From Chloroflexota bacterium (lineage in GTDB: Bacteria; Chloroflexota; Dehalococcoidia; SHYB01): a stretch of DNA of 61,909 bases. Every line of letters begins with the position of its first letter. The stretch's first letter is position 1. The stretch covers positions 1 through 61,909 of the forward strand of contig JACZVV010000004.1 in the NCBI GenBank assembly GCA_022572465.1, written 5' to 3'. The notes beneath the pieces are model-generated. The model did not search any database, had not been told where the DNA came from, and saw only the letters and a program-made list of their open reading frames with translations. Below, piece by piece: positions 19,357 through 28,464 of this stretch. The position numbers and the translations under genes were made by a program.

Positions 19357-19956
19357 TCAGTACAGCCCGGTGATGAACGCGATGCCCATGAACGCCATCA
19401 CCGCGGCGGAGACCTTGGTCATGTGGGGAAGCACCGACCGGCCGCGCCGCTCGATGACCCGAAACGCCGCGATGCCCGCCTGAGTGATGACGATCATGGC
19501 GAACAGCACCGCCAGAGCGTAGACCGTCATCAGCACGAACGGATTGAGTCCACCCAGCGCCAAGCCGAGCAGGGCGAACTCTTCCTCGTGGGCGAACCCC
19601 AGGACGAGGGCGCTGACGACCAGAGCGCGAAGTCCAATCGGTGGCCCGTGCTCATGGTCCAACCCGTGACCCTTCTCCAGCCAGAATCTGGTGGCGATAA
19701 GCAGGAGGAGGGCGCCGGCGATGTACCGGAAGATGTCCGACGAAAAGTCGAAGACGGAGTCGAAGGCGATGAACACGCCCACGACGGCGAAGGAAGAGAC
19801 GAGATGACCGAGGCCAAGGACGCCGGCCGCCCAGGCCCCGTACAGGTGCGGTCTGCCGTGACGGTGGGCCAGGGCGATGGCCAGGGGCCAGCCGTGGCCG
19901 GGTTCGAGCCCGTGGATGAGTCCGATGACGGCGACGGGGATAAGCGAGCTGGGCAT
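19357..19956 (-). CDS. NicO/UreH-type small metal-transport-like membrane protein
   Basis: A 199-residue protein with about six helices. The first helix carries HGLEPGHGWPLAIAL, resembling the HxxxPDH/HGLDPDH metal-binding motif of NicO, RcnA and UreH-like transporters, and a second motif, GFAHEEEFALLG, follows in helix 4. A histidine- and charge-rich loop (KGHGLDHEHG) lies between helices 3 and 4. It begins 8 bp after the leuB stop, so it is probably co-transcribed with the leu genes, an unusual partner. The transported ion cannot be read from the sequence; nickel, cobalt or other divalent metals are the family options. Confidence 0.65.
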   Translation of the reverse strand: MPSSLIPVAVIGLIHGLEPGHGWPLAIALAHRHGRPHLYGAWAAGVLGLGHLVSSFAVVGVFIAFDSVFDFSSDIFRYIAGALLLLIATRFWLEKGHGLDHEHGPPIGLRALVVSALVLGFAHEEEFALLGLALGGLNPFVLMTVYALAVLFAMIVITQAGIAAFRVIERRGRSVLPHMTKVSAAVMAFMGIAFITGLY

Positions 19957-19963
19957 CGTGCGC

Positions 19964-21079
19964 TCAGGCGCCGGGGATCCGGTTCGCGATCAGCTCGCCC
20001 ATCTGCCGCGTACCGACGACCGAGGAGCCGGGGGTGGCAATGTCGGGGGTGCGGTAGCCGGATGCCAGCACCTCGCCGACGGCCGCCTCCACGGCCTCCG
20101 CCTCGGCATCGAGACCCAGCGAGAACCGGAACATCATGGCGATGCTCAGGATGGTGGCGATAGGGTTGGCCTTGTCCTCGCCGGCGATGTCGGGCGCGCT
20201 GCCGTGGATCGGCTCGTAGAGGCCAAAGGCCCGGCTAACGCCGGCGCTCGACCGCCGGGCCGGGGCACGGCCCCCCAGGCTGGCCGACGGCAGCATGCCC
20301 ATGGACCCGGCAAGCACCGCCGCCTCGTCGGTCAGAATGTCGCCGAACGTGTTCTCGGTGACGATCACGTCGAAAGCGGCCGGACGGCGTATGAGCTCCA
20401 TCGCGCAGGTGTCCACCAGCATATGGCGGAGCTCCACGTCGGGGTATTGCTTGCCCACCTCGATTGCGACCTCCCGCCACAGCCGGGACGTCGCCAGCAC
20501 GTTGGCCTTGTCGACGGAAACGAGCGACGACCGCCGTCCCCGGGCGAGCTCGAAGCCGAGCCGCAGCACCCGCTCGATCTCCTGCTCGCTGTAGGACATG
20601 GTGTCGACGGCGCGGCGGCCGCGGGTATTGGCCCACCGCTTCTTCGGCTTGCCGAAGTAGAGACCGCCGGTCAGCTCGCGGATCACGAGCAGGTCTAACC
20701 CTTCGAGGATCTCGGGCTTGAAGGGGGTCGAGTCCAGGAGCTCGGCGTGGGTCTTGACGGGACGGAGGTTGGCGAACAGTCGAAGCTCCTTGCGAATCCG
20801 CAGCAGGCCGTCCTCGGGACGAGTCGCGGCAGCGGGGTCGTCCCACTTGGGCCCGCCGACGGCGCCCAGGAGGACTGCGTCGGCGGCGCGGCACAACGTC
20901 ACCGTCTCGTCGGCGAGGGCCGTGCCTTGCGTGTCGATGGCGATGCCGCCGACCAAACCCTCGCGGAAGGTGAACCGGTGCTCGAAGTGCCGGCCCACCG
21001 TGTCGAGGATGCGCATCCCCTGCCGCACCACCTCGGGCCCGATCCCGTCGCCCGCCAGTACCGCGATCGTGAACTCCAT
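19964..21079 (-). CDS. leuB: 3-isopropylmalate dehydrogenase
   Basis: A 371-residue NAD-dependent beta-decarboxylating dehydrogenase of leucine synthesis. It opens with [20 protein letters not shown], has the [11 protein letters not shown] segment, the substrate-binding [13 protein letters not shown], the metal site [15 protein letters not shown] and the cofactor region [19 protein letters not shown]. Length and motif order match LeuB. ATG follows CAGGGAGCGAC. It is separated from leuD by a nested palindromic element instead of the usual short gap. Confidence 0.95.
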   Translation of the reverse strand: MEFTIAVLAGDGIGPEVVRQGMRILDTVGRHFEHRFTFREGLVGGIAIDTQGTALADETVTLCRAADAVLLGAVGGPKWDDPAAATRPEDGLLRIRKELRLFANLRPVKTHAELLDSTPFKPEILEGLDLLVIRELTGGLYFGKPKKRWANTRGRRAVDTMSYSEQEIERVLRLGFELARGRRSSLVSVDKANVLATSRLWREVAIEVGKQYPDVELRHMLVDTCAMELIRRPAAFDVIVTENTFGDILTDEAAVLAGSMGMLPSASLGGRAPARRSSAGVSRAFGLYEPIHGSAPDIAGEDKANPIATILSIAMMFRFSLGLDAEAEAVEAAVGEVLASGYRTPDIATPGSSVVGTRQMGELIANRIPGA

Positions 21080-21102
21080 GTCGCTCCCTGTGATTTATAA
21101 AT

Positions 21103-21273
21103 CTGGGAACCCCTTTCTTGGAAGAACGGTGTTCCCAGACTCTCCCCAAAGAACTTTAGCATCAACCGAATCCGGGTGGGGGTCGTCGACGACCCCCACC
21201 CGGATTCGGTTCAGGTGGAAGTTTTCTGGAAGGGGCCTGGGGAAACCTCTTCTCCAAAAGAGGTGTCCCCAGG
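21103..21273. repeat. Nested palindromic element: perfect 48-bp palindrome flanked by two mirror-image hairpins
   Basis: The centre, 21164-21211, is a perfect zero-loop palindrome of 48 bp (axis GTCGTCGACGAC). A hairpin at 21103-21138 (17-bp arms, two mismatches) and one at 21236-21273 (16-bp arms, one mismatch) lie with their centres about 67 bp on either side of the axis. The reverse complement of the left flank closely resembles the right flank, so the whole 171 bp is one imperfect inverted repeat. It sits between leuD and leuB, inside the transcription unit. It resembles a MITE-like or processed RNA element; no transposase is present. Confidence 0.8.
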
Positions 21274-21283
21274 GTAATCAATC

Positions 21284-21907
21284 TCAGGAATCGAAACGGG
21301 TTGGCCAGCGGCGGCGCTCGTAGGCGTCGATCTTGTCTTCGTGGTGCAGGGTGAGGCCGATCTCGTCCAGGCCGTTGAGGAGGCAGTGACGGCGGAACTT
21401 GTGCGTCTGAGGCTCAGGGTGCACCACGAAGGGTGCGCGAAAACCCTGCTCGTCGAAAATCTCGGACTGCTCCAGGTCGACGGTCATTCGATAGCCTGGG
21501 GAGGCCTGCGCTCGATCCATGACCTCACCGAGGACGTTTTCGGGCAGAAAGACGGGGACGAGACCGTTCTCGAAGCAGTTCTTGTGAAAGATATCGGCCA
21601 GGCTGGGGACGACGACCGCTCGATAGCCGGCTTGAAGGATGGCCCACACGGCGTGCTCCCGCGAGGAGCCGCTTCCGAAGTTGCGACCGGCCACCAGGAT
21701 CGAGGCGCCCTGGTAGGCGGGCCTGTTCAGCTCGAACTCGGGGTTCAGCGACCCATCAGGCAGATGGCGCCACGCCTGGAACAGGAACTCGCCGTAGCCG
21801 GTTCGCTCGATCCGCTTCATGTATTGCGCGGAGATGATCTGATCGGTATCGACGTTGGGCCGGTTCAGCACGGCGACGATCCCGGTGTGTTTGGTGAATG
21901 GTTGCAT
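21284..21907 (-). CDS. leuD: 3-isopropylmalate dehydratase small subunit
   Basis: A 207-residue swivel-domain subunit of isopropylmalate isomerase. It has NRPNVDTDQIISAQYMKRI near the start and the conserved GRNFGSGSSREHAVWAI loop. The start at 21907 follows GAGGGAGCGCAAC; an upstream Met at 21937 would add ten non-family residues. In most genomes leuD follows leuC directly; here three foreign-looking genes separate them by about 1.8 kb. Confidence 0.93.
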   Translation of the reverse strand: MQPFTKHTGIVAVLNRPNVDTDQIISAQYMKRIERTGYGEFLFQAWRHLPDGSLNPEFELNRPAYQGASILVAGRNFGSGSSREHAVWAILQAGYRAVVVPSLADIFHKNCFENGLVPVFLPENVLGEVMDRAQASPGYRMTVDLEQSEIFDEQGFRAPFVVHPEPQTHKFRRHCLLNGLDEIGLTLHHEDKIDAYERRRWPTRFDS

Positions 21908-21979
21908 GTTGCGCTCCCTCGACTGGCTGAGGCCCAAGGGCCGCCATCGCGGCCCACTACTATTCTGTATCTCCAGCGT

Positions 21980-22237
21980 TTATCGATAGACCTCGCGCCG
22001 ATGGCCGATCTTCATGACCCGGACCACCCTGGACTCGTCATCGATGGTGTACAACACCCGGTAGTTGCTCTGCCAAAGCCGGTAAGCATCGGCCCCGGCG
22101 AGCTTTTGAGAGCCGACAGGGCGAGGGGTCTCGGCCAGCGCTTCTATCTTGGCGACCAACCGAGCCCGGACTCGTTTGGGCACTCGTTCCAACTCTTTGA
22201 CGACCGAAGGCTTAACCAGGAGGTTGTAGCTTTCCAC
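21980..22237 (-). CDS. RelE/ParE-family toxin
   Basis: An 85-residue basic protein with the RelE/ParE fold pattern: VKPSVVKELERVPKRVRARL, GSQKLAGADAYRLWQSNYR and a C-terminal VVRVMKIGHRREVYR. RelE members cleave mRNA on the ribosome, ParE members poison gyrase; the conserved arginines and terminal Tyr favour the RelE-like side, but this is not decisive. It overlaps the upstream antitoxin gene by 26 bp, the usual coupled antitoxin-first order. Confidence 0.85.
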   Translation of the reverse strand: MESYNLLVKPSVVKELERVPKRVRARLVAKIEALAETPRPVGSQKLAGADAYRLWQSNYRVLYTIDDESRVVRVMKIGHRREVYR

Positions 22238-22457
22238 GCCGTTTCAGGTCGTTGACCACCGCCTCGAACGACAGGTCCGGCTCCCCTGCCCGCTCTCGAA
22301 CAATGGCCAGGTCTTCCAAGTCCTCGGCCAGGCTCAGGCGGACGGCCTCGTTGACCAGGTCGGAGATGGACCGGTCTGTCTCGGCCGCCTTGAACCGCAA
22401 GGCCCGGTGAAGCTCGGTGTCCATGTAGATGGTGGCGCGCCTCTGTGGTGCGGTCAT
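22212..22457 (-). CDS. Ribbon-helix-helix antitoxin
   Basis: An 81-residue protein whose N-terminal half is a CopG/RHH DNA-binding domain: the beta strand ATIYMDTELHRALRFKA and helices AAETDRSISDLVNEAVRLSL. The C-terminal half is acidic and probably wraps the toxin. RHH antitoxins bind their own promoter; upstream, 22458-22534 is comparatively AT-rich and contains ATAACGCTATGACGTTGTGA-like repeats that could be the operator. It is followed with overlap by the RelE-like toxin. Confidence 0.85.
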   Translation of the reverse strand: MTAPQRRATIYMDTELHRALRFKAAETDRSISDLVNEAVRLSLAEDLEDLAIVRERAGEPDLSFEAVVNDLKRRGKLQPPG

Positions 22458-22534
22458 GACCGGATCATAACGCTATGACGTTGTGACGTCAAGGCGCCTG
22501 CGTTCCCGATCGTGAGTGTGGTCAACGGTTGCAC

Positions 22535-23644
22535 CTACTGATCCGCGCCCGCTGCGGCCCGTTCGTAGTACCCGACTGTGGTTTTCAATTGTTCTGCGTG
22601 GCTGTAAATCCCATCTACATCGTCGATCGGAACCCGTCGTTCCGTTTTTTGTTCATCATAAAGTCCCAGATGCTTGGCCGATCTATGGAAATGAAATTGA
22701 CATATAGGTTTATGATTCGTGTCGTCGAGAAGGACAGTGCTTCGTCCCAAACCACTCCTATTACGGAGTGCCAAACGCGTTGGGGGTATCACTTCATGAA
22801 GGATAGCCTTTACAGCATAGAAAGCCTGTAGTTCTTCTTCCGTGATAAGCTCTTCATTGGTTACCCTCTCGCCTGCATCTGGCGAGGCCGACGGCTCCTC
22901 GCTTTTCTGCATCAGAGACGTTGTTTCCTCACCCGCCAGCGCCGACTTGAGTCGATCGCTGATCCGATCGCTAATGAATTGGTGCAATGCGTTTTTCGTA
23001 ATTGGCACGAATCGCTCCCGCACAGCCTTGGTCATCTTCCCCGAATACAACTGCGACGCAAAAAATCGAACGAATTCTTCTGATGGGTTGCTTAGCTGCT
23101 CCCCTAAAATGCGCTTGATTTCTCGCGTGTACTTCAACTCATTAGCAGTAGTGAGTATTGCGTTAACGTCAAAGTAGGATTTCGTGAACTTCTTGAGCTC
23201 CTGAACAAGAGACTCGTCAATATCAAGCATGTTGAACTCAAGAAATGGCTTGATGTCCATGATGTTGGGCTTTTCCAAGTCAGAAAAGAAACGATACACC
23301 ACTCCATCGGTCAGGACACCGAATCTAGCCGCAGTAGTGTTAAAGTAGCGGTAGAGCTGTGAAACCTGTTCTTTATCAAGGTCAGCGCCATATCGCTTGC
23401 ATTCAAACAGTATTACGGGCTTGCCATCTCTGACAATCGCGTAGTCGACCTTCTCCCCCTTTTTTTTGCCTACGTCTGCGGTAAACTCGGGAACGACCTC
23501 AGTTGGGTCAAATACGTTGTACCCAAGGACATGGTTAATGAAAGGCATGACCATCCCGGTTTTTGTGGCTTCTTCAGTTTGGACATGGTCAACCCGCTGT
23601 GCGATGCGTCCAGCTATTTCCCTAACCTGGTCGATAAAGTCCAC
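22535..23644 (-). CDS. Stand-alone HsdR N-terminal-like restriction nuclease protein
   Basis: A 369-residue protein resembling the N-terminal domain of type I restriction HsdR subunits. A PD-(D/E)xK-like core is visible: Asp67 in EKVDYAIV, then ILFECKRYG with Glu81 and Lys83, followed by QLYRYFNTTAARFGVLTDG. No helicase motifs or partner hsdM/hsdS genes are present. The start is a GTG preceded by GAGGAGGGGGAAC. Base composition differs from its neighbours (26 G+C in 60 bases at 23101-23160), a sign of acquisition. It lies 44 bp after leuC. Its function is unknown; a DNA-targeting defence role is inferred only from the fold. Confidence 0.75.
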   Translation of the reverse strand: MDFIDQVREIAGRIAQRVDHVQTEEATKTGMVMPFINHVLGYNVFDPTEVVPEFTADVGKKKGEKVDYAIVRDGKPVILFECKRYGADLDKEQVSQLYRYFNTTAARFGVLTDGVVYRFFSDLEKPNIMDIKPFLEFNMLDIDESLVQELKKFTKSYFDVNAILTTANELKYTREIKRILGEQLSNPSEEFVRFFASQLYSGKMTKAVRERFVPITKNALHQFISDRISDRLKSALAGEETTSLMQKSEEPSASPDAGERVTNEELITEEELQAFYAVKAILHEVIPPTRLALRNRSGLGRSTVLLDDTNHKPICQFHFHRSAKHLGLYDEQKTERRVPIDDVDGIYSHAEQLKTTVGYYERAAAGADQ

Positions 23645-23688
23645 GTTCCCCCTCCTCGATCATTTGTCGTGGTATGGAAGACGCTATT

Positions 23689-25089
23689 CTACCACTCCCG
23701 GATGTCCACGAACCGGCCGGCGATGGCGGCGGCGGCGGCCATCTGGGGGCTGACCAGATGCGTGCGTCCGCCCTTGCCCTGGCGGCCCTCGAAGTTGCGG
23801 TTCGAGGTTGAAGCGCACCGCTCGCCGGGCTGCAACACGTCCGGGTTCATCGCCAGGCACATGGAGCACCCGGCCTCGCGCCACTCGAAGTTGGCGTCGG
23901 TAAAGACCCGATCGAGGCCCTCCTGCTCCGCTTGACGCTTGATGGCCCACGAGCCCGGCACCACCATGGCGTGGACGCTGTCCGCCGCCTTGCGGCCCCG
24001 GACCACGTCGGCAGCGGCTCGCAGGTCTTCGATGCGCGAGTTGGTGCACGAGCCGATGAAGACACGGTCGATGGCGATCTCCCGCATCGGCGTGCCGGGC
24101 TTCAAGTCCATGTACTCCAACGCGCGTTTGGCGGCTTCGCGATCGGTGGCCTCGGCGAACGAGTCGGGGTCCGGCACCTCGCCGGTGACGGGCACGACCA
24201 TGCCGGGGTTGGTGCCCCAGGTCACGTAGGGCGTGAACGCGGACGCCTCGAACTCGACGACCTTGTCGTAGCGCGCCTCGGGGTCGCTGGCCAACCCCCG
24301 CCACCGCTCGACCGCCTCGTCGAACTCGGCCCCGGATGGGACGCGAGGCCGGCCGCGCATGTACTCGAACGTCGTCTCGTCCGGCGCGATCATGCCTACC
24401 CTGGCGCCCGCCTCGATGGACATGTTGCAGACCGTCATGCGGCCTTCCATGGAGAGCGACCGGAACGCCTGGCCGGTGTACTCCACCACGTGGCCGGTTG
24501 CGCCGTCGACGCCGATCTCTCCGATGATCCCAAGGATCAGGTCCTTGGCCGTCACGCCTGGCCCAAGCTCGCCGTCGACCCGAATCTCCATGGTCTTGGT
24601 CTTGGCCTGGACCAGGCATTGGGTCGTCAAGACGTGCTCTACTTGAGAGGTGCCGATGCCGAACGCCAGGGCGCCGAACGCGCCGTGGGTGGCGGTATGG
24701 CTATCGCCGCAGACGATGACCATTCCCGGCTGGGTATGCCCCTGCTCCGGCCCGATGATGTGGACGATCCCCTGACCCGAGCTCTCGCGTCCGTAGTAGA
24801 TGATGCCGAACTCCTCGGCGTTGGCGGCCATCGTCTCCACCTGCTTCTTCGAGATCGGGTCCTCGATCGGCAGCGTCCGGTCGGTCGTCGGGACGTTGTG
24901 GTCGACGGTGGCCACGGTGAGGTCGGGACGGCGGACCTTGCGCCCGGCGACGCGCAGGCCCTCGAACGCCTGGGGAGAGGTCACCTCGTGGACCAGGTGC
25001 AGGTCGACGTAGAGAAGCGCCGACTGGCCCGGTTCCTGGTGGACCAGATGGGTCTCCCATATCTTGTCGAACATGGTTTTTGGAGGCAT
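23689..25089 (-). CDS. leuC: 3-isopropylmalate dehydratase large subunit
   Basis: A 466-residue aconitase-superfamily protein that binds a [4Fe-4S] cluster and isomerises isopropylmalate. It has [29 protein letters not shown], the cluster cysteine in [16 protein letters not shown], and the CSMC pair in [14 protein letters not shown]. Length is normal for LeuC. ATG follows GGAGTGACGCC; Met6 is an alternative start. The partner leuD is displaced by an inserted cassette. Confidence 0.95.
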   Translation of the reverse strand: MPPKTMFDKIWETHLVHQEPGQSALLYVDLHLVHEVTSPQAFEGLRVAGRKVRRPDLTVATVDHNVPTTDRTLPIEDPISKKQVETMAANAEEFGIIYYGRESSGQGIVHIIGPEQGHTQPGMVIVCGDSHTATHGAFGALAFGIGTSQVEHVLTTQCLVQAKTKTMEIRVDGELGPGVTAKDLILGIIGEIGVDGATGHVVEYTGQAFRSLSMEGRMTVCNMSIEAGARVGMIAPDETTFEYMRGRPRVPSGAEFDEAVERWRGLASDPEARYDKVVEFEASAFTPYVTWGTNPGMVVPVTGEVPDPDSFAEATDREAAKRALEYMDLKPGTPMREIAIDRVFIGSCTNSRIEDLRAAADVVRGRKAADSVHAMVVPGSWAIKRQAEQEGLDRVFTDANFEWREAGCSMCLAMNPDVLQPGERCASTSNRNFEGRQGKGGRTHLVSPQMAAAAAIAGRFVDIREW

Positions 25090-25176
25090 GGCGTCACTCC
25101 TCTAGCGATAGCTCGATAAGCAGGAACGGATTGCCAAGCGTCCCGCTCCCATCGTCCATCGAGGGCACGGGTAGCG

Positions 25177-26733
25177 CTACGGCCCGACCTTCTCGGCCGG
25201 GGATGCCTGGGGCAGATCGCGGTTGGCGATGAGCCGGTTCAGGGCGTTCACGTAGGCCTTGCCGCTGGCGACGATGATATCGGTGGCGGCGCCGCGGCCC
25301 ACGTAGGTCATCCCGTCGCTCTCTACCCGCACCATCACCTCGCCGATGGCGTCGATCCCTTCGGTGATGGACTGGACGGCGAACTCCTCCAGGCAGGCGG
25401 GCACGCCCACGATTCGGTCGATGGCCTTGAAGACGGCGTCCACCGGCCCGGCGCCGGTAGCCGATTCCTGGCGCGGATTTCCATCCGCATCGAGGAGGCG
25501 GACCGTCGCCGTGGGGGTCTCGTGATTCCCACACGTGACCTGCATGTGGTCCAGACTGAACGCCTCGGAGATCACGCGGCGTTCGTCGGCCACCAGGGCC
25601 TCGAGGTCCAGGTCGCTCAGCTCCTTCTTCTTTTCGGCGACTTCCTTGAAGCTCTCGAAGGCACGGGCCAGCTCGTCGTCTGTCAGTTGGTAGCCCAGCT
25701 CTTCGAGCCGCTTGCGAAAGGCGTGGCGGCCGCTGAGCTTGCCCAGCACGAGAGAGGTGCCTGCCAGGCCGACGCTGGCCGGGTCCATGATCTCGTAGGT
25801 CGTCCGTTCCTTCAAGATGCCGTCCTGGTGGATCCCCGAGGCGTGGCGGAACGCATTCTTGCCGACGATGGCCTTGTTGGGCTGGACGGCGAAACCGGTG
25901 TGCTCGCTGACCAGGCGGCTGGCCCGGATGAGCTGGGTGGAGTCGACGTTGGTGGTCAGCTCGTAGGTGTCGACACGGGTCCTCAGCGCCATCACGATCT
26001 CTTCCAAGGAGGCGTTGCCCGCTCGCTCGCCGATCCCGTTGATCGTACACTCGATCTGCCGCGCTCCCGCCCGGACGGCGGCCAGGCTGTTGGCCACGGC
26101 CATGCCCAGGTCGTTGTGGCAATGGACCGAGATGCGGGCCTTGTGAATGTTGCGGACGTTCTCCACGATGCCCCGAATGAGCTGGTAGAACTCCTCGGGC
26201 GTGGTGTAGCCCACGGTGTCGGGGATGTTCACCGTCGAAGCGCCGGCGTCGATGGTCGCCTCCAGCAGCCGATGCACGTAGTCGGGATCGCTGCGGGTCG
26301 CGTCCATCGGGGAGAACTCCACGTCCTCGCAATAGCCTCGGGCCCTGGCGACGTTCTCGCAGGCCAGGTTCAGCACCTCTTCGCGGTCCTTGCGGAGCTG
26401 GTGAAGGAGATGGATCTCCGAGGTGGAGAGGAAGACGTGGATGCGGGGCCGCGCGGCGTCCTTGAGGGAGTCGCGAGCCGCGTCCACCGCCGCGTTGTTG
26501 GCATGGCACAGGGCGCAGATGATGGGGCGCGTCACTTCGGTGGCGATGCGCTGCACCGAGGCCAGCTCGCCGGGCGAGCTGATGGGAAACCCGGCCTCGA
26601 TGATGTCCACGCCCAGGCGGTCAAGCTGATGGGCGATCTCCACTTTCTGCTCGACGGTCATGGTCGCGCCGGCGGCCTGCTCGCCGTCACGCAGGGTGGT
26701 ATCGAAGATCAGTACCGTGCTTTCGTCCGTCAT
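25177..26733 (-). CDS. leuA: 2-isopropylmalate synthase
   Basis: A 518-residue DRE-TIM metallolyase that starts leucine synthesis from 2-oxoisovalerate and acetyl-CoA. [41 protein letters not shown] and [15 protein letters not shown] are all present, followed by the C-terminal LeuA regulatory dimer domain that mediates leucine feedback inhibition. The ATG has a strong upstream GAAGGAGG. It is separated from ilvC by 142 bp that include a short CCCGAT-type palindrome. Confidence 0.95.
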   Translation of the reverse strand: MTDESTVLIFDTTLRDGEQAAGATMTVEQKVEIAHQLDRLGVDIIEAGFPISSPGELASVQRIATEVTRPIICALCHANNAAVDAARDSLKDAARPRIHVFLSTSEIHLLHQLRKDREEVLNLACENVARARGYCEDVEFSPMDATRSDPDYVHRLLEATIDAGASTVNIPDTVGYTTPEEFYQLIRGIVENVRNIHKARISVHCHNDLGMAVANSLAAVRAGARQIECTINGIGERAGNASLEEIVMALRTRVDTYELTTNVDSTQLIRASRLVSEHTGFAVQPNKAIVGKNAFRHASGIHQDGILKERTTYEIMDPASVGLAGTSLVLGKLSGRHAFRKRLEELGYQLTDDELARAFESFKEVAEKKKELSDLDLEALVADERRVISEAFSLDHMQVTCGNHETPTATVRLLDADGNPRQESATGAGPVDAVFKAIDRIVGVPACLEEFAVQSITEGIDAIGEVMVRVESDGMTYVGRGAATDIIVASGKAYVNALNRLIANRDLPQASPAEKVGP

Positions 26734-26875
26734 GGCGAACCTCCTTCGCCTCGTCTGCCTCGCTCCTGGCTACGTTCTCACCGTCTTGGAGCGAACGGCC
26801 TCTCCGCGTCTCGCATTCGGCGGGCCTCCCTTCTCCGTCCCGATGGCATCGGGATGAAGAGGGGTCGAGGGTGAG

Positions 26876-27880
26876 TTATCGCACCTTCGGCTTGTCCAGC
26901 CACTTCATCATCGAGCGCAGCTCCTCGCCCACGCGCTCGACCTGGTGGTCGTGGTCCTTTTTCCGCATGGCGTTGAAGTTGGTCGCGCCCTCGCGCCACT
27001 CGGCGATCCACTCGCGGGCGAACGAGCCGTCCTGGATCTCGCCCAGCACCTTCCGCATCGATTCGCGCACGCGGTCGTCGATGATTCGCGGCCCGCGCGA
27101 GTAGTCGCCGTACTCCGCCGTGTCGCTCACCGAGTAACGCATGTAGTTCAGGCCGCCCTGGTACATGAGGTCGACGATGAGCTTCAGCTCGTGGAGCGTC
27201 TCGAAGTAGGCCAGCTCGGGCTGGTAGCCCGCCTCCACCATGGTCTCGAAGGCCATCTTGACCAACGACGAGACGCCCCCGCACAGGACGGTCTGTTCGC
27301 CGAAGAGGTCGGTCTCCGTCTCTTCGAGGAAGGTGGTCTCGAGCACGCCGGCTCGCGTGCAACCGACGCCCTTGCCGTAGGCCAACGCGTTTTCCTTGGC
27401 ATGGCCCGAGGCGTCCTGGTGCACCGCCAGCAGCGCCGGGACGCCGGAGCCTTCGACGTGCACCTCGCGCATGCGGTGGCCGGGGGCCTTGGGCGCGATC
27501 ATGCTCACGTCCACGAAATCCGGAGGCACGATCTGCTTGAAGTGGATGTTGAAGCCGTGGGCGAACATCAGGGTTTTGCCCGGCTTGAGGTTCGCCTTGA
27601 TCTCCGCTTCGTAGACATCGGACTGGATGGTGTCCGGCAGCAGGATCATGGTAATGTCGGCGGCCTCGGCGGCATTGACGACGGTGTCGACCGTCAGGCC
27701 GTCGGCCTCGGCCTTGGCCCAGCTCTTGCTGCCGTCGTACAGGCCCACGACGACGTCGCACCCGGAGTCCCGCAGGTTGAGGGCATGGGCGTGCCCCTGG
27801 CTGCCGTAGCCGACGACGGCGATCTTCTTCCCTTCGAGCCTGCCCAGATCGGCGTCGTCATCGTAGTAGATCTTGGCCAT
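26876..27880 (-). CDS. ilvC: Ketol-acid reductoisomerase
   Basis: A 334-residue class I KARI that isomerises and reduces acetolactate with NAD(P)H. The Rossmann loop is [19 protein letters not shown], followed by [14 protein letters not shown] and the metal-binding knotted C-terminal domain with [16 protein letters not shown]. The ATG at 27880 follows AAGGAGCACGCA; an upstream in-frame Met would overlap ilvN and lacks family similarity. It lies 29 bp after ilvN. Confidence 0.95.
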   Translation of the reverse strand: MAKIYYDDDADLGRLEGKKIAVVGYGSQGHAHALNLRDSGCDVVVGLYDGSKSWAKAEADGLTVDTVVNAAEAADITMILLPDTIQSDVYEAEIKANLKPGKTLMFAHGFNIHFKQIVPPDFVDVSMIAPKAPGHRMREVHVEGSGVPALLAVHQDASGHAKENALAYGKGVGCTRAGVLETTFLEETETDLFGEQTVLCGGVSSLVKMAFETMVEAGYQPELAYFETLHELKLIVDLMYQGGLNYMRYSVSDTAEYGDYSRGPRIIDDRVRESMRKVLGEIQDGSFAREWIAEWREGATNFNAMRKKDHDHQVERVGEELRSMMKWLDKPKVR

Positions 27881-27909
27881 TGCGTGCTCCTTGTGCTTCC
27901 TAACCTGGC

Positions 27910-28464
27910 TCACCCACCGCGGGTGGAGGCCCTGCTCTTGGCTTCGCCAGTCTTGAGGGGCGCCTTCTTGCCACGGACCATCGCCACGCGGCCCGTGCGC
28001 ATCACTTCAACGATCCCGAACCCGCGCAGGAGCGTCAGAATCGACTCGATCTTGTCCTCATCGCCGGTGACCTCGATAGCGACGGAATCGGCGGCGACGT
28101 CGACGATCTTGGCCCGGAACAGCTCCACGACCTGAATGATCTCGCTCCGCGCGGAGGCCGTCTGGGCCCTGACCTTCACCAGGGCCAGCTCCCGAGCGAC
28201 GATATCCTCTTTGCTCAGGTCGGAGACCTTCACCACCTCGATGATCTTGTGGAGCTGTTTGGTGACTTGCTCCACGATATCGTCGGAGTCGGAGTCGACG
28301 ACGAAGGTCATGCGCGAAAGCTGGGCCTGCTCACTCTTTCCCACGGCCAGGCTGGCGATGTTGAACCCCCGCCGGCGGAACATGCTAGCGATGCGCGTGA
28401 GGACACCGGGCCGGTCCTGCACCAGCGCCGTGATGGTGTGGCTATGGACGTTATTCCCGCTCAT
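27910..28464 (-). CDS. ilvN: Acetolactate synthase small regulatory subunit
   Basis: A 184-residue protein with an N-terminal ACT domain ([31 protein letters not shown]) and the ALS_ss C-terminal domain (REIL-like [11 protein letters not shown]). It activates IlvB and confers valine feedback. The start overlaps the ilvB stop by 4 bp (ATGA), giving coupled synthesis of the two subunits. The C-terminus ends in a basic tail ([17 protein letters not shown]) beyond the usual family end. Confidence 0.93.
   Translation of the reverse strand: MSGNNVHSHTITALVQDRPGVLTRIASMFRRRGFNIASLAVGKSEQAQLSRMTFVVDSDSDDIVEQVTKQLHKIIEVVKVSDLSKEDIVARELALVKVRAQTASARSEIIQVVELFRAKIVDVAADSVAIEVTGDEDKIESILTLLRGFGIVEVMRTGRVAMVRGKKAPLKTGEAKSRASTRGG

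Noticed and set aside
21164-21211. The 48-bp palindrome as a simple transcription terminator
   Set aside because: There is no T-run on either strand and it lies inside an operon; the loop-free 48-bp symmetry and mirror-image flanking hairpins are not terminator-like.
21937-21937. Upstream start for leuD at 21937
   Set aside because: The ten extra residues do not match the family, and the good ribosome-binding site fits the ATG at 21907.
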